Made by a program: the position numbers and the translations under genes
Notes under the pieces: model-generated
Told to the model about the DNA's origin: nothing
Seen by the model: only the letters and a program-made list of their open reading frames with translations
Databases searched by the model: none
Shown here: in pieces, positions 45,113 through 56,652 of the stretch
Numbering within the stretch: the stretch's first letter is position 1
Layout: each line of letters begins with the position of its first letter
NCBI RefSeq assembly: GCF_027172205.1
Contig: NC_070611.1
Location: forward strand, 59,763,979 to 59,827,978
Source: Podarcis raffonei
Lineage: Eukaryota; Chordata; Lepidosauria; Squamata; Lacertidae
Direction of reading: 5' to 3'
DNA length: 64,000 nucleotides

Positions 45113-45201
45113 TAGGGTTCCATATGTCTGGATTTCATGGACACCACGTTGTTTTGGCATTTTTGTAACCAGCTCCTGGTTTTTGAAATATGGTAACCCT
45201 A
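45113..45201. mobile_element. Short hAT-like MITE with 8-bp TSD
   Basis: The ends TAGGGTTCCATATGTC and, complemented, TAGGGTTACCATATTTC are inverted repeats. The flanks GATTATTG (45105-45112) and GATTATTA (45202-45209) match at seven of eight positions. The 89-bp length and the 'ggtaaccct' end resemble the element at 24760. Confidence 0.7.
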
Positions 45202-45591
45202 GATTATTACAGCACTAAAATAACTTTAAAACAGATAAACCCACTGTACAAATGCATGCACACATATGTGCACTGGATGCTAACACTGGATACAAACCCA
45301 AATTCCATACATTTGCCTGCAGTTAGTCTTCTGCATATGATACCGTATGCGATATATAATAAATATGAAACACCCCTTCCCTCCTTTTCACTGGATATTT
45401 ATAATCAGCCAATAAGTGTGATGTATTCAAATCAGCATGCATAATGGCATCATATGATCACTTAAGCTTGGCATCAGATGTTCCAAAACTCAAGAATTCA
45501 CTCAAGAGCTGGAGAAGGGTGTCCTGCATTATGCATCACCAGGCAAAAAAGTCAAGTCAGGGAACTGAAGCAAGGGTGACTGCTGAACCAT

Positions 45592-45593
<2 letters not shown>

Positions 45594-45641
<48 letters not shown>

Positions 45642-45665
45642 TTATTTGTACCCCGCCCATCTGGG
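45594..45665 (-). repeat. (AAT)n tract with repeat 3' end
   Basis: A 48-bp pure (AAT)n run is joined to tttatttgtaccccgcccat and ctgg, the same junction as at 15404-15530. On the minus strand it reads ccagatgggcggggtacaaa then (ATT)n, a heavily 5'-truncated insertion. Confidence 0.75.
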
Positions 45666-48600
45666 TAAGGTGAATCGAGAGAGAAGTGGGGAAGTATAAA
45701 TTTCTATTTGAGCCGTGTTTGACTCTCTGCATTTTAGTCTGAACATCTCTCTTGTGAACATCTGTCAGACCTGCCCCTCCATCTCTGATCAACTCTGTTT
45801 TATAATCAATTATATCTCCCCTTTCTTCCAGTGCAGGATTACTCAGCCATAAGCCTGGCATTGGCATCAAATGCTGATAACCATGTTTTCCACCTGCTAC
45901 AGAGTCCTTGGAACTGACTCCTTACATGCCAAGAGACCAGTACTGCCTCTATACTCCTTGATACTGTTGGCTACACCACTGCCTTCTTTTGCCCTGGTTT
46001 GCTAGTGCTTAAAAATAATTATTCCAATATCACTTAGAGACATCCAAAAAGATTCTGGATACTGGATACATTTTACTATTACACAATAAAATTAAAAATT
46101 AATTTGCTGTACAAGCTAAGGATAAAAACAACATGCATTCAACCCAATATCATCAAGACCTCCTGATCGTTGACCCAAGGTGAAATATTTTCCCCCACCT
46201 CTATAATAACAGTTCTGAAGCCCCTGGTATACCAGAAGGCCTCTGCCTAGGCTTACTACTAGGGGATGCTGAAAGGACCTTGCAGTGTGTTCCTGAGCCA
46301 CCCCTGGCAGAGAAGCCCAGGCAAAGTCAAAGGGGGAGGCTGAATCAACCCCTCAGGCTTCAAAGACATTGGGGCCAGAAGATCCAGCCCAGGCAGCTAG
46401 TCAGTGAGAGAATGCACACTTGGGAGTGCAGTGTTGCTGTGTAATTATTGAGTCAAAGGCTCATTGTAACTAACAAAACTCAAGAGCAAAGGCTCTTACA
46501 GCAGACTTAAGCACCTGAAGCTGATGATGGCATGGTTTGGGAGTCCAGGCTATATCAGGCTTCAGTTGGAGTCTGTTGCTTGTTGAAGACAATCCACCAT
46601 CTAGCTCCTTACTTCTGAACCTGACTCATTTGCCTCCCCCTGCTTCCTTCTTAGAGCTCATCAGTCGCTGAACCCTGGACCCCAAGCTTACCAATGCTGT
46701 CCTGGATTACTTTTAGACTAGACGGATCCCTTCTGACCTTGGTTTGATCCTGGCACAGCTTTCCGGACTCCCCTTGCTAGGGTCTGGTGACGCCATGGCT
46801 GGCCTTTATTGTGCAATCTGCCTCCATCTAACCCACTGACCCAGCTGGAGTATGAGTCTGACCAAAGGGTTTGGAGCTTAGCACCGATAGCCCTGAATGT
46901 AAACCACTGGAATTTCACTTCCAATTATGGATATTAGAGTCCAAACCAAGAATAATGGGAGACACCTTCATGCCAGCACCCGAAATTGCTGCTGGCACTG
47001 AACACCTAAAGTGATGAGAAGGAAATGCCTGAACTGAGCCCCTTCTCAGCACAACATCCTTCTCCTGTACTCACCAGGTGATTGAGCCATGACTGCTGAG
47101 CATTTCTTAGGCCATGCATATGCCATACAAGAACATGCGCAGGCATTCACGGGTGTGGCATATATCTCTGCCATATACAGCAACTGTTTCTGTAGGGGTC
47201 GTAAGAATACATCTGCACACTGAATCTCTCTCGTATCAAAGCAAGAGCATTTAGTAGCCAGTTCACAAAGGAACATATGCCCAGGGAATAGCAAGAACGT
47301 GGTTGGAACATGTTTCCTCCTTTATCTTGAGCAGAACCCATTGTGAATGCAGAAGTCAATTCAGGTTGAGACCCATTGGTTACATTTACTGGCAAGAGGA
47401 AGGAGAGGACTTTCTGTCAGCGCCTTTAGAAGTATATATAAATTTTAGCATTTATACGGTGCTTTGTGAAGTGCCTTGGCTATTCAAACCAATCATCCTA
47501 TTATATCTATTACAACAGGCATAGAAACGTATTATATGCAACCATTTAAGGCAGCCATTATTAAGCCCATACTTCCCCAAGGTGGCTCAGTGAGAACAGC
47601 AGAGGTGAGGTTTGAACCAGGGATTCCCTAGCTCACAGTTCAGCCTCTTAGCCCCTATGCTACAGTGACTCTTGAGCACTCTGGCAGCCCTGTGAGGAAG
47701 TACTGAACAAACACCAGTCACAGAGGAGTATAAAAAGAACTAACACTACAAAGCCACGTGTGTCTTTTTCTGCACACAACACTGCATTTTATTTAAAGGG
47801 ATACTGCCAAGTAGTGAAGTTTTCTGCTGGGGATTAAAAAAGAAAGAAAGAAATCAAGACAGATTAAAATAATAATGATCTTCCATTTGGAATTGTGAAT
47901 TATTACCGCTATCTGGGCTGGAGTTGAAACTAGAAAAAAAAAATGCCTTTAAAACCCCAAAAGTGTAGGGAAGAAGTAACCATGGCTAATATTGCGCACA
48001 TTTATCCAAACAGGAAATGTAGGGAACAAAAGGATATAATCGTGAGAAGCAAATGAGATTTATTAATTTACTTATGCTAGTTCTTTATGACAGAAAGTGA
48101 GGTTAGTTAACGTGAAAAACGACAGTGTCCCTTTAAATGACTCCAATGACTACTTTTTAAAGCCACTGTTAGCAAAAATGACAAGACTGCTGCCTTCAAG
48201 AGGGAATTAGGAAGGGAAGGGGGGGAGGAGAAGGAAGTGTGGGAGCTGCATCAGCTAGGAGCAGGACCTGTTAGGTGTAACTTTGCATTAACCCTTTTAC
48301 AGCTCTGTCTGTGGGCACACAATGCCCCCTAGCGGCACACTTGGAAAGAAACCCCACATAGGCAGAGCACTGGTCTCCAGAGAGGAGCCAGCAACTCTTT
48401 CTAGCAGGGATGTGTCATTTTGCTTTGAGCCAGGGCTGGAGAGCCAACAGCATTTGCTCCACCCACTGATTGACTCCAGGTGAGTGGAGGCATGGAGAAA
48501 GGACCTGAATCTTTCTGTTATCTCCCACAACATGTTAAAACAAGAAATAGTTTGGTGGCCGAGGACCTCAGGCACTTAACTCTCCAAACTGACCTCTGTA

Positions 48601-48929
48601 TTTGGCTGCTGAAGTATGGAGGGAGAAAACTGGCAGAGCATTTTGCTGCTCACAATGGGGAAGAAAGGGTCTATGTCTCCTTTGCATGGAGGAAAGGTGC
48701 AAAATAATGAAAGGGGGACCCTTTGAGATTTGGGACTATGATAGGGCCAGGTTGGGAAATTCCTGGGGGCCTATAACTTCCTGGGCTACCACTTACCTAT
48801 TTCTAAACTATGAGGGTTGAAACCACAAAACACTGCTGATCTCCTTAACCTGCAAACTGCCAGTCTGAAGAACACGGGTAGCTTGCTTGATTTTTATGGA
48901 AGTGACGCAGCAATAGTTCAAAAACATTA

Positions 48930-49291
48930 AGGTAAAGGTACCCCTGCCCGTACGGGCCAGTCGTGACCGACTCTGGGGTTGCGCGCCCATCTCGCTTAAG
49001 AGGCCGGGGGCCAGCGCTGTCCGAAGACACTTCCGGGTCACGTGGCCAGCGTGACGAAGCTGCTCTGGCGAGCCTGCACCAGCGCAGCACACGGAAACGC
49101 CGTTTACGTTCCCGCTATAAAGCGGTACCTATTTATCTACTTGCACTTAAGGTTGCTTTCGAACTGCTAGGTGGGTAGGAGCTGGGACCGAACGACGGGG
49201 GCTCACCCTGCTGCGGGGATTCGAACCGCCGACCATCCGATCGGCAAGTCCTAGGCACTGAGGTTTTACCCACAGCGCCACCCGCGTCCCC
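48930..49291 (-). repeat. Complete Sauria-type SINE with perfect 12-bp TSD
   Basis: On the minus strand the element starts gggacgcgggtggcgctgtg (tRNA head with A box), has a B box ggttcgaatcc (complement at 49217-49227), continues through the Sauria body and ends at the BovB-like tail tacctttacct. The flanks are identical, TCAAAAACATTA at 48918-48929 and 49292-49303. The 362-bp copy is full length and little diverged, so its insertion is relatively young. Sauria SINEs are a squamate hallmark and the main taxonomic clue in the window. Confidence 0.92.
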
Positions 49292-50574
49292 TCAAAAACA
49301 TTAGTGATATACAAAAGTCACCTTAAGGAGACTTGGCAATACATCCTTCTGTCACCAACTCCCAAGGAGGAAGGACCAGAATTTAAGACACCTTGGAAAA
49401 CAGCTGTAGTACCAAAGATGTGTTGAATCAGTCCTGCATGACTGGTAACCCACCATGTCAAATGTAGCCCACCAGGGTTTCAAGCAACATCTGATGTTTT
49501 GTTTTGCCCCAGATTGCAAAAACAGGAAGGCTATCAAGTACCTGCAATGTCATAGTACATGACCAGTGAGCTTGATGGGACACAATTTGTGCTGGCCTGT
49601 GCTAAAGTTGTGATATTACTGCAGAGTGGGGGGTGTTATTCATAAAAAAGTCACTATACATGAGGGTGGGGGGAAGAAAGACAAAAAAGATAAAAGAATA
49701 GGAACTATATCATGTTGGGGTGATCTTTAAGGATGAACTTTACACAAGGAAAGAGAAAGAGCCTGTGAATACCATCTGAGGGCTTGTTCAAACTCTTTTT
49801 TAATTTCAGAAATGACAGGGCATGTGCAACATTTGTGTACTCTCCTGGCCACCCATCCAGTTGTAGGAACTCTAGCACTCAAATTGTAATTTGGCAGTGC
49901 GGATTAAGTGTGATAATCTGTACAAAAGAAAATATAGTCCTTATAAAGTGTAACAAAGTGTGTTGAGGGGGCAGCTGTCACTGATTTGAGGGTTGGGAAC
50001 AATCCTTGAGGGAGAATAAAATAAGTAAGTGCTAGATTATCTTTGGGAAGAAAATCTAATCAATAGTTTGGATTTACTTATCAACAAAATGCATAGCACA
50101 ACTAAGTTTAGGGTCTAAACTGGAGGTGGCTAACCTATGGCCCTCAATCAGTCCCAAACAGCACGGCCAACAGTCAGGGCTAATGAGAGCTGTAGTTCAA
50201 CAACATCTCAAAGGTTAGCTACCCCAGGTTAAATGATGAAGTTTGAAAAGAGGCCATGATCCAGAGAGCTCCTTTAGCTAAAGTCTTGTACATGTACCCC
50301 AGAGGTCCCTCTGTTTTTCATTACAGCACCACCACCTGAAACTACATTCAAGCTACAACTACTTTTCACAGCAAACACTGACCACTGGCAAGAGCAGCAA
50401 TCCCACGTCTCTCTTTCTCCTCTTCCTGGATGCCCTGTAATGCTTAGAAATTAAAAACATGCAACATATAATATTGCACTTCCTTGTCCCCCTCCATTGC
50501 ATTGGCTGCCACAAGACTGCAATAATGTGGCACTACACATTTTTAAATGCCAGAAGGATAGTCAAATTAGTACA

Positions 50575-50670
50575 CTGCGGCAAAAACATAGTCTTGCGCC
50601 ACCTTAAATACCAACACATTTTTATGGCATAACCTTTCATGGACTAAAATTCTTAAGTGTCACCAACGGA
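50575..50670 (-). repeat. Second copy of the unnamed interspersed repeat
   Basis: On the minus strand it reads ttagtccatgaaaggttatg, ccataaaaatgtgttggtat and ttaaggtggcgcaagac. It follows the same order as the plus-strand copy at 19540-19765 (…ttatgccataataaaccggc…aaggtgccacaag). Confidence 0.5.
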
Positions 50671-51473
50671 GAGAGGAGGAGGAGATGACTCAGGGTTTTT
50701 TACCTCCATGTTTCAGAAATGGTTTCTCCAGTATTATTGTGTTGGAGGAAAAAGAAGGCACCCAGCTTAGAAGAGAGTCCCCTGTGCATGCACAGAACTC
50801 AGCACGTGACACTTTGGATCAGGCCTCCAGTGAATCCCAGAATAAAAAAGGAAAAAATTCAAAATGCGTACAAAAGACAATTTGTTGCCGAACAAATTTT
50901 GAGTATTAAAATTCTTTCTCAGGAAAGGTTATTTTAAGTTGGTGCAGAGGTTTATCCTGGTGGAAAAAAGAGTAAAAAAATCAACCCTTGAGAAGGGGTT
51001 TAATATTCAAAAAGTGATGAGAAATAAATTCTCTGCACTTCTGCACATCTCTTCCACTTTCATTCCTGGTTGTTTTCCTACAGGAAACCACAATGGAAAC
51101 CATTCCCACCGCCCCCTGTCACTGGGGTGTTTTGCAAAAAGCCTAGACTTCATGTGACATTGCCCAATTGTGCACCTGACTGTTAACTAGACAGCTGGTG
51201 GTGCGAGCCCACCCTGGGAAGGCTGTGAGCAGGATTCCTGCCAACTCTGCAGTTGTGAGATTCTACGTTTCCAAAACACTGCTCATTAAGGACTGCTAGT
51301 TCTCCTCCGAGCTGGAAAAGGGGTTGTGCCCTAGCCAATCAATTAGGTGCAAGACTGGTTTCTTCTCATTGCTTGTGAGGAGCCAGGGATGGAAAGAAGT
51401 AGGTGGAGGGAGAGGGTGGCGGGAGCAGGTGTCAGCAGGGTTAGTGCCAGCAAAGAGGTTCTGCCATACATAC

Positions 51474-51524
51474 CACCCAGGTGCAAGTCGATGAGGTCAC
51501 TGTAATAAGACTCTCCCCAATAGT
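51474..51524 (-). CDS. MICAL3: MICAL3 51-bp exon, phase 1/1 (cassette-like)
   Basis: The exon lies between acceptor ccttgttgtag and donor GTATGT. Read on the minus strand in the phase set by both neighbours it gives DYWGESYYSDLIDLHLG plus the first base of the next codon. Joined upstream it makes ...ALRGEA-DYWGES..., and downstream ...LHLG-GMGKKDD. I recall a similar YWGES segment at this place in human MICAL3. The length is a multiple of three and entry and exit phases are equal, so it can be skipped without a frameshift. It inserts 17 residues just before the bMERB signature helix. Confidence 0.85.
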
Positions 51525-52974
51525 CTACAACAAGGAATCGGTGAAGAGAGAGAGTTATTGGTTCAAGTACCCACCCCTGCTAGCCCTCCCCACTCCCTGC
51601 CCAGGATTCAAAGCACTCTGTAAGAGAAATTGCATACATAAGAGAAGCAAGACAGGGAAAGAGAGAGACAGAAACAGAAGAAACAAGAAATCATGCAACT
51701 CTATAATAAATATATACACATACATATATACGGTATATACTGTAAAGACAGGGGGAGGATAAAGTATTCCCTGGTAAATAGGCAGGGAGGACAGGCAGGC
51801 ATGGATTTCCAGGCAGAGAAGGAGAGCAGGCTGGATTCTGTATGAGGATTTGTCACCTATACTGGTTTGTTTCAAGATGAGACACTGCACTGTTATTTTG
51901 GGGGACATTAAGGAAGGACCCACAAACATTCTCCAGTAGGGAGGGAATTTGGGGAAAGATACATCTCCATTCAAGAAAGCAGGGAAAGGAGTTGGGCTGG
52001 GTCTTCTCATTTCATCCTTTTTATTCAGCTACATCGTTTTGTGTTGGCTAAGCAACCAGAAATGTACTAGGGTCTTCACTCTTGCAGCTTCTTTTTGGTA
52101 AGTTTTTTCACCTACGGGGTAAATCCATAAACAAGCCCAATGGAATCTGGGATCTTGCATGTAAGATTGGCCTTGGGAAGGCTAAGGGCATAGGCAATTC
52201 TTTGGTAACTTTTCTCACACATCTACATTCCTGCAATCACTTTCCATAAATGGCAGATACTGTTTTATAGGATGTGTTGTGAGAAGTAGGAAACATGAAA
52301 TGGCCACATGGGCCGGGGGTGTGTGGATTTGGGCAAGGAACTCAACACCATATAGCTAAGAAAAACTAAGCAGTTGCCATGCCCCTTCTGCAGAATGTAA
52401 GGGTTCTTCCCCTAAAATAACTATGTTCTACAAAGAGTCTCCATTCTGACCCAAACGAAAACCCCTCCAGTTTAAATAGGGCATCCAGTATGCCTAATAA
52501 TCATGTCAATGTCTGCTGGGAGTATATAACATTTGGAAATCTTTATACATTCTGGTAAACTATGAAGAGCCTTCTTAAAGCATAATGATGTATGCAACAG
52601 ACTTTAGGGTCACTTAACTCAAGAGAACAAAAATATGTATGGAAGACTTAAATCCTCTGAACTGCTCATCATAAAGGGTTTCCTTGTGTTTCCAGGATGA
52701 CACTTTTCAAATTAATTTATTTCTAATCAGAAATAAAATGTCAATTGTTACTTTAGTTTCAACCCCTAAGAAGGAAGCAACATGACAGACTCAAGAAAAT
52801 TGGTGTCAGAGTTGGTCCAATGCTCAAAAATTTCACTTGGGTCAAGATAGGTTTGGACCTTCTGTTATGCAAGCTGAGACAGTTGGCCTCAGGTGCCAGA
52901 TATTTTGGGGAACACCATTAAAGGCCACCGAACTATAATTAATTATTATTACTACCAAGTAGTAAAGGGCACCA

Positions 52975-53225
52975 CAGTCGTACCTTGGATCCTGAATGCC
53001 CTGGAACTCAGACGTTTTGGCTCCCGAATGCCGCAAACTCAGAAGTGATTGTTCCGGTTTGCAAACGTTCTTTTGGAATCCAAACGTCTGATGGGGCTTC
53101 CACAGCTTCTGATTGGCTGCAGGAGCTTCCTGCAGCCAATCAGCAGCTGCAAGTTGGTTTCCAAATGTTTTGGAAGTTGTACAGACTTCTGGAACAGATT
53201 CCATTCGACTTCCAAGGTACGACTG
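52975..53225. mobile_element. TIR DNA element (CAGTYGTACCTTGG family), near-complete
   Basis: The ends cagtcgtaccttggatcctg and, complemented, cagtcgtaccttggaagtcg are inverted repeats. The right flank is TA; the left flank has changed to CA. The interior keeps the hairpin core cttctgattggctgcaggag / ctcctgcagccaatcag-like of the 44750 copy, in the opposite orientation. Confidence 0.8.
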
Positions 53226-55140
53226 TACTTGGATTTTCTGCCTGGAATACCAAAGTGCATTGGGCTGTTTATGGAATGCACAAAGTATGTTCCCTTGACA
53301 CATCACACAATAAGATGAACTTCAGTTTTCAATATATAAAGTAGCATAGAAAGTGTACAAAAGTGCTCCAGGCAGAAAATCACTTCCTATGTAAACACAA
53401 TGTCTACATACGGCAAGGGCATGTATGCTGTGTGTTTATTACAACATGATAAGCACATACCATGTCTGTTTCACCACAAGTGCACATAGTAGGAGAGCTT
53501 TTGTGTATTTGTCCCATGTTAAAGTGTGCATGCAATGCTCCTAACAATAGAAGCAGTATCAATGTAGAATAAGTCTTGCGTGAAATGGACACAAAATTCT
53601 AATTAACTCATACACAAGGAAGCTGTTTTAACAATAAAGAATGGGTAGTTTGGGGAAGGTGTTCTCTTCCCATCTGCATTACCAAAGCAGAAGCTCCTTT
53701 TCCAGCAAACCTGTTACTAGCCATTAAGAGAATAAGGCTTTGTAATTGTAGTCTGCAAGGCATATCAGTTTGGCCAATACTATATACACTGCATAAGGCA
53801 GTCAAGGTTGTTTGGACAGTATACAGAAATAAGTTACTGCTGATATTGAAGGTGTGTAAGGAAAAAGAGGTTTTAAGGCACATGAAAATCTAAAAAATTA
53901 AAAATTCTCTCATCTCATGAAACATTATCCCATTAACAGTCCATTTTTCATGGGATTACTGAATATGGACATCTTTCAGCTATAAATCCTGAATTCAAAA
54001 GGCAATTATTAATACTCATAGGCACACCTGTGAGCCCCCAAAATAAGCCAACCTTTTCATTTGTCTCTCCCTCTCCACTTCCCCATCACATTTTAGATAT
54101 CTAAAGCCATCTCTAATAATTGTCTGCTTGCCAAAGCACCACCACTGCCCATGAAGTGTGGCAAGTAAAGCCCTCAGTTGTTTGCAAAGCTCCTCAAATT
54201 CTGATGACACCACCTATAAGGATGCCGGGGGACAAGGAAATGAATGTCAGGTGACAAAAAAAGAGTTTGAGATGGCTGTAGACTGTTGAATGTAGAGGTG
54301 CATAATTCTTTCTATTCTTTTAAAACTATATACCTGCATTCATTTTATGAAACAATTTAAACAACAATATTTAAATAGTTGTAAAAGTATTCCAGGGATT
54401 AAGTTCGACTGAGTACATGATTTGGCCCCAGCTGATGCTGTGATTTACCACTAGCAAAAAGCTGCACTCTGCAGTCCTACCAAAACATATTCTCTATAGA
54501 TTCTCTCCCTTTCAAGTTGGAGGCAATCAAATTCTCTCTGATGCAACAAGAATGACTCTGAAAGCCTGAAAAAAGCATTTTAAACCAGAGTCAACTGCAG
54601 GATAAAATAAGTACCGTAAGTTTGGGCAGCTAGTGGTGATGGCACTATCAAAATGTACTCATTAACTCAAAAATATTAATATCTATATGTAGCTTTAGGG
54701 AAGACTGCCTTTGAAAACAAGGAGAAGGTATGATGCTCAGTTTGTGATTGTGGTGCACTAGATGTTGCTGGTTTCAATCTTAAAGAGATTGAGTCCCACA
54801 GAGTTCCCTCCCTGGGGCTCCCTTGCAGCTGCCAAGATCACTGTAGGCCACTCTCTGCAAAGTAATTTTCAACTATAAGGACATGAGACTTCCCGAGGGC
54901 TAATCCACAATTATGGAATTCCTAATCTTTTAAGATTTGCCAAAACCTGGGTATCTAACACAGGTAGGGAAAGTCTCCTGTAACTGGGGTGGCATTTGGT
55001 GGTCAAGGACAGCAAACAAGGGATTAAAATTTAATTCATCCTGTGTTGCCTTTGATATTGTTAAATCTGTCTCAAATAGGCTGTTATTTACCAGGAGATT
55101 TCAGAACAGGGCAGGATATACATCGTAATAAAAAGAAATA

Positions 55141-55163
55141 AAAAGGTAAAGGTACCCCTGCCC
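55141..55163 (-). repeat. 23-bp Sauria SINE 3'-end micro-insertion with 14-bp TSD
   Basis: The insert AAAAGGTAAAGGTACCCCTG then CCC is the 3' terminus of the Sauria SINE, here on the minus strand as at 48930. It is flanked by identical 14-mers AATAAAAAGAAATA (55127-55140 and 55164-55177). An extremely short insert with a full duplication indicates target-primed reverse transcription that stopped after about 20 bases. Confidence 0.85.
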
Positions 55164-56558
55164 AATAAAAAGAAATACATTGTAATAATTAAGTGTAATG
55201 TTCAGGTAGTATCTGTTCTTAGTGCACTGATTGTCCAGTCACTGATAATCCTACCGCATTCCTATTGGAAATTTCAGTGTGTCAATCCAAGCTTCAAACA
55301 AAGCAGAAAAACAATTCTTCCAGGCTGTTTTGAGGAAAGTCAATTTAGTTACATTTCCCTCCCAAACTTAAGGCCAGTATAACAAAAGGTTACTCGTCTT
55401 TACATATCTCAAAATTAAGTTAAATTCATTTTCACCAAGCAGGTTGCCTCTTACACCTCTGGTAAATGGATCATGTGAAATAACCTGGGTCTTTGTGTGT
55501 TTGCCTCTACTCGTTTCTCAAGGAAGGAGTGGTAGAATATGTCAAGTGAGGAAATCATCATCTAACTATGTTCTCTCCCATGGATAAACTAGACATTATG
55601 GCAGACACAGGGCTACAGGTAAAACAGTATTCTCATTAATACTTCATCCTCCCTCGTAAGGTCTAGTGAAACTCACCATGCAATATCTTGCAGTGAATTC
55701 TCTCACCTCGGCACCCAATGAAGATGGAGGGAGGCAGGGAAAGTCAAGAGTGACAACATCACGTTGCATAGCAAATTTCACTGGGCATTAAGAAGGGTGT
55801 GTGGGCAGAAGACTACATGCAGAGTTTTGGGTTTTCAGTAGCAATCCTGTGTGTGCAGTAACATCTAGTTCTGCTCTTAATGTCTTTCATCTATGTTAAT
55901 TCCAAGTACCATTCATTAGACCAGGCCATCAAGTGTAGAGGTTCATTCCATTAACAGCAGATGACGATGACAACTGTTTCACATGTTGTATTGAACTTCT
56001 GTTCCACACGCCTTGAAGCTGTGCATGATTTTGCAGAGAGCATGTGGTACTTGCTGGGGCTGTTCTGTGATGGTCCCTTATGAGGGTGCTAATGCTGTTT
56101 CAAGGCACAGTGAATTAAAAAACACAAACTTATATCAATTATTCTCTTCTCTTTTTCATTTTGCTGGGCAAAGTGGAGGCTTCCTTGCCACAACCAAGTT
56201 TTATTTCCTAAAGGAAAGCTAGCAGATGGGTAACCTATATGCATTACCACCTTTTTGCAAAATGCAACTAATAATTGGACAAAACTTTGTCCTGAAGAAG
56301 TGAGACGTATTTTCAGAGCAAATGAAACCCAGCTAAGGGATCTTGCCATTTAGGTAGCTTCACAGGCAGAGAAGCCCAAGATCTGATAGAGAAGGGAAAT
56401 GATGAATTTTAATTCATTTGTTTAAAAAGATAATTTAATAAAAGAACTTGCAGCTTAGGAAGGGACCAGTCTGTATAGCTAGCACACAGGTTGTTATGAA
56501 TCTTTGCATAAAAATGTAATAAAAAAAGAAAAACACAAGATGGAAGACTGGAAGGTAC

Positions 56559-56652
56559 CTGCTTCTCCCCTAAGAGCCTTCTCAACAGCGACTCCCCTCT
56601 CCTCCAGCTGCCTTTGCTTCTCTTCTACTTGCTCCAGCTGTCGTTGGATAAT
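56559..56652 (-). CDS. MICAL3: MICAL3 exon, coiled-coil segment
   Basis: The exon lies between acceptor tttcccatag and donor GTACCT. It reads IIQRQLEQVEEKQRQLEERG and VAVEKALRGEA(G/D) in phase 0, ending phase 1. This is the start of the bMERB helix bundle, with heptad Leu/Val spacing. The last codon becomes Gly if spliced directly to the exon ending at 38234, or Asp if the 51-bp exon at 51474 is used. The match to human MICAL3 as I recall it is close to complete. Confidence 0.95.

Larger units (their letters stand above)
38235..51473 (-). other. MICAL3: MICAL3 intron (13.2 kb)
   Basis: No exon of MICAL3 or any other gene was recognised here. Contents include TIR elements (39068, 44750, 45113), foldback elements (41800, 43406, 50124), an (AAT)n-tailed repeat end (45594), a complete Sauria SINE (48930), a copy of the unnamed repeat (50575) and a purine-rich tract at about 41190-41400. 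Confidence 0.75.
51525..56558 (-). other. MICAL3: MICAL3 intron (5.0 kb)
   Basis: The intron contains a TIR element (52975) and a tiny SINE insertion (55141). No further exon was recognised. A minus-strand open stretch at 54016-54213 looks partly protein-like but lacks supporting splice sites and similarity. Confidence 0.7.

Noticed and set aside
45594-45641. CRISPR-like or other regular array
   Set aside because: It is a plain (AAT)n microsatellite at the end of a retroposon; there are no spacers.
54016-54213. Minus-strand frame with SSEFEELCKQLRALLATLHG
   Set aside because: It looks helix-like, but it has no acceptor/donor pair in the phase required between MICAL3 exons and no family I recognise.
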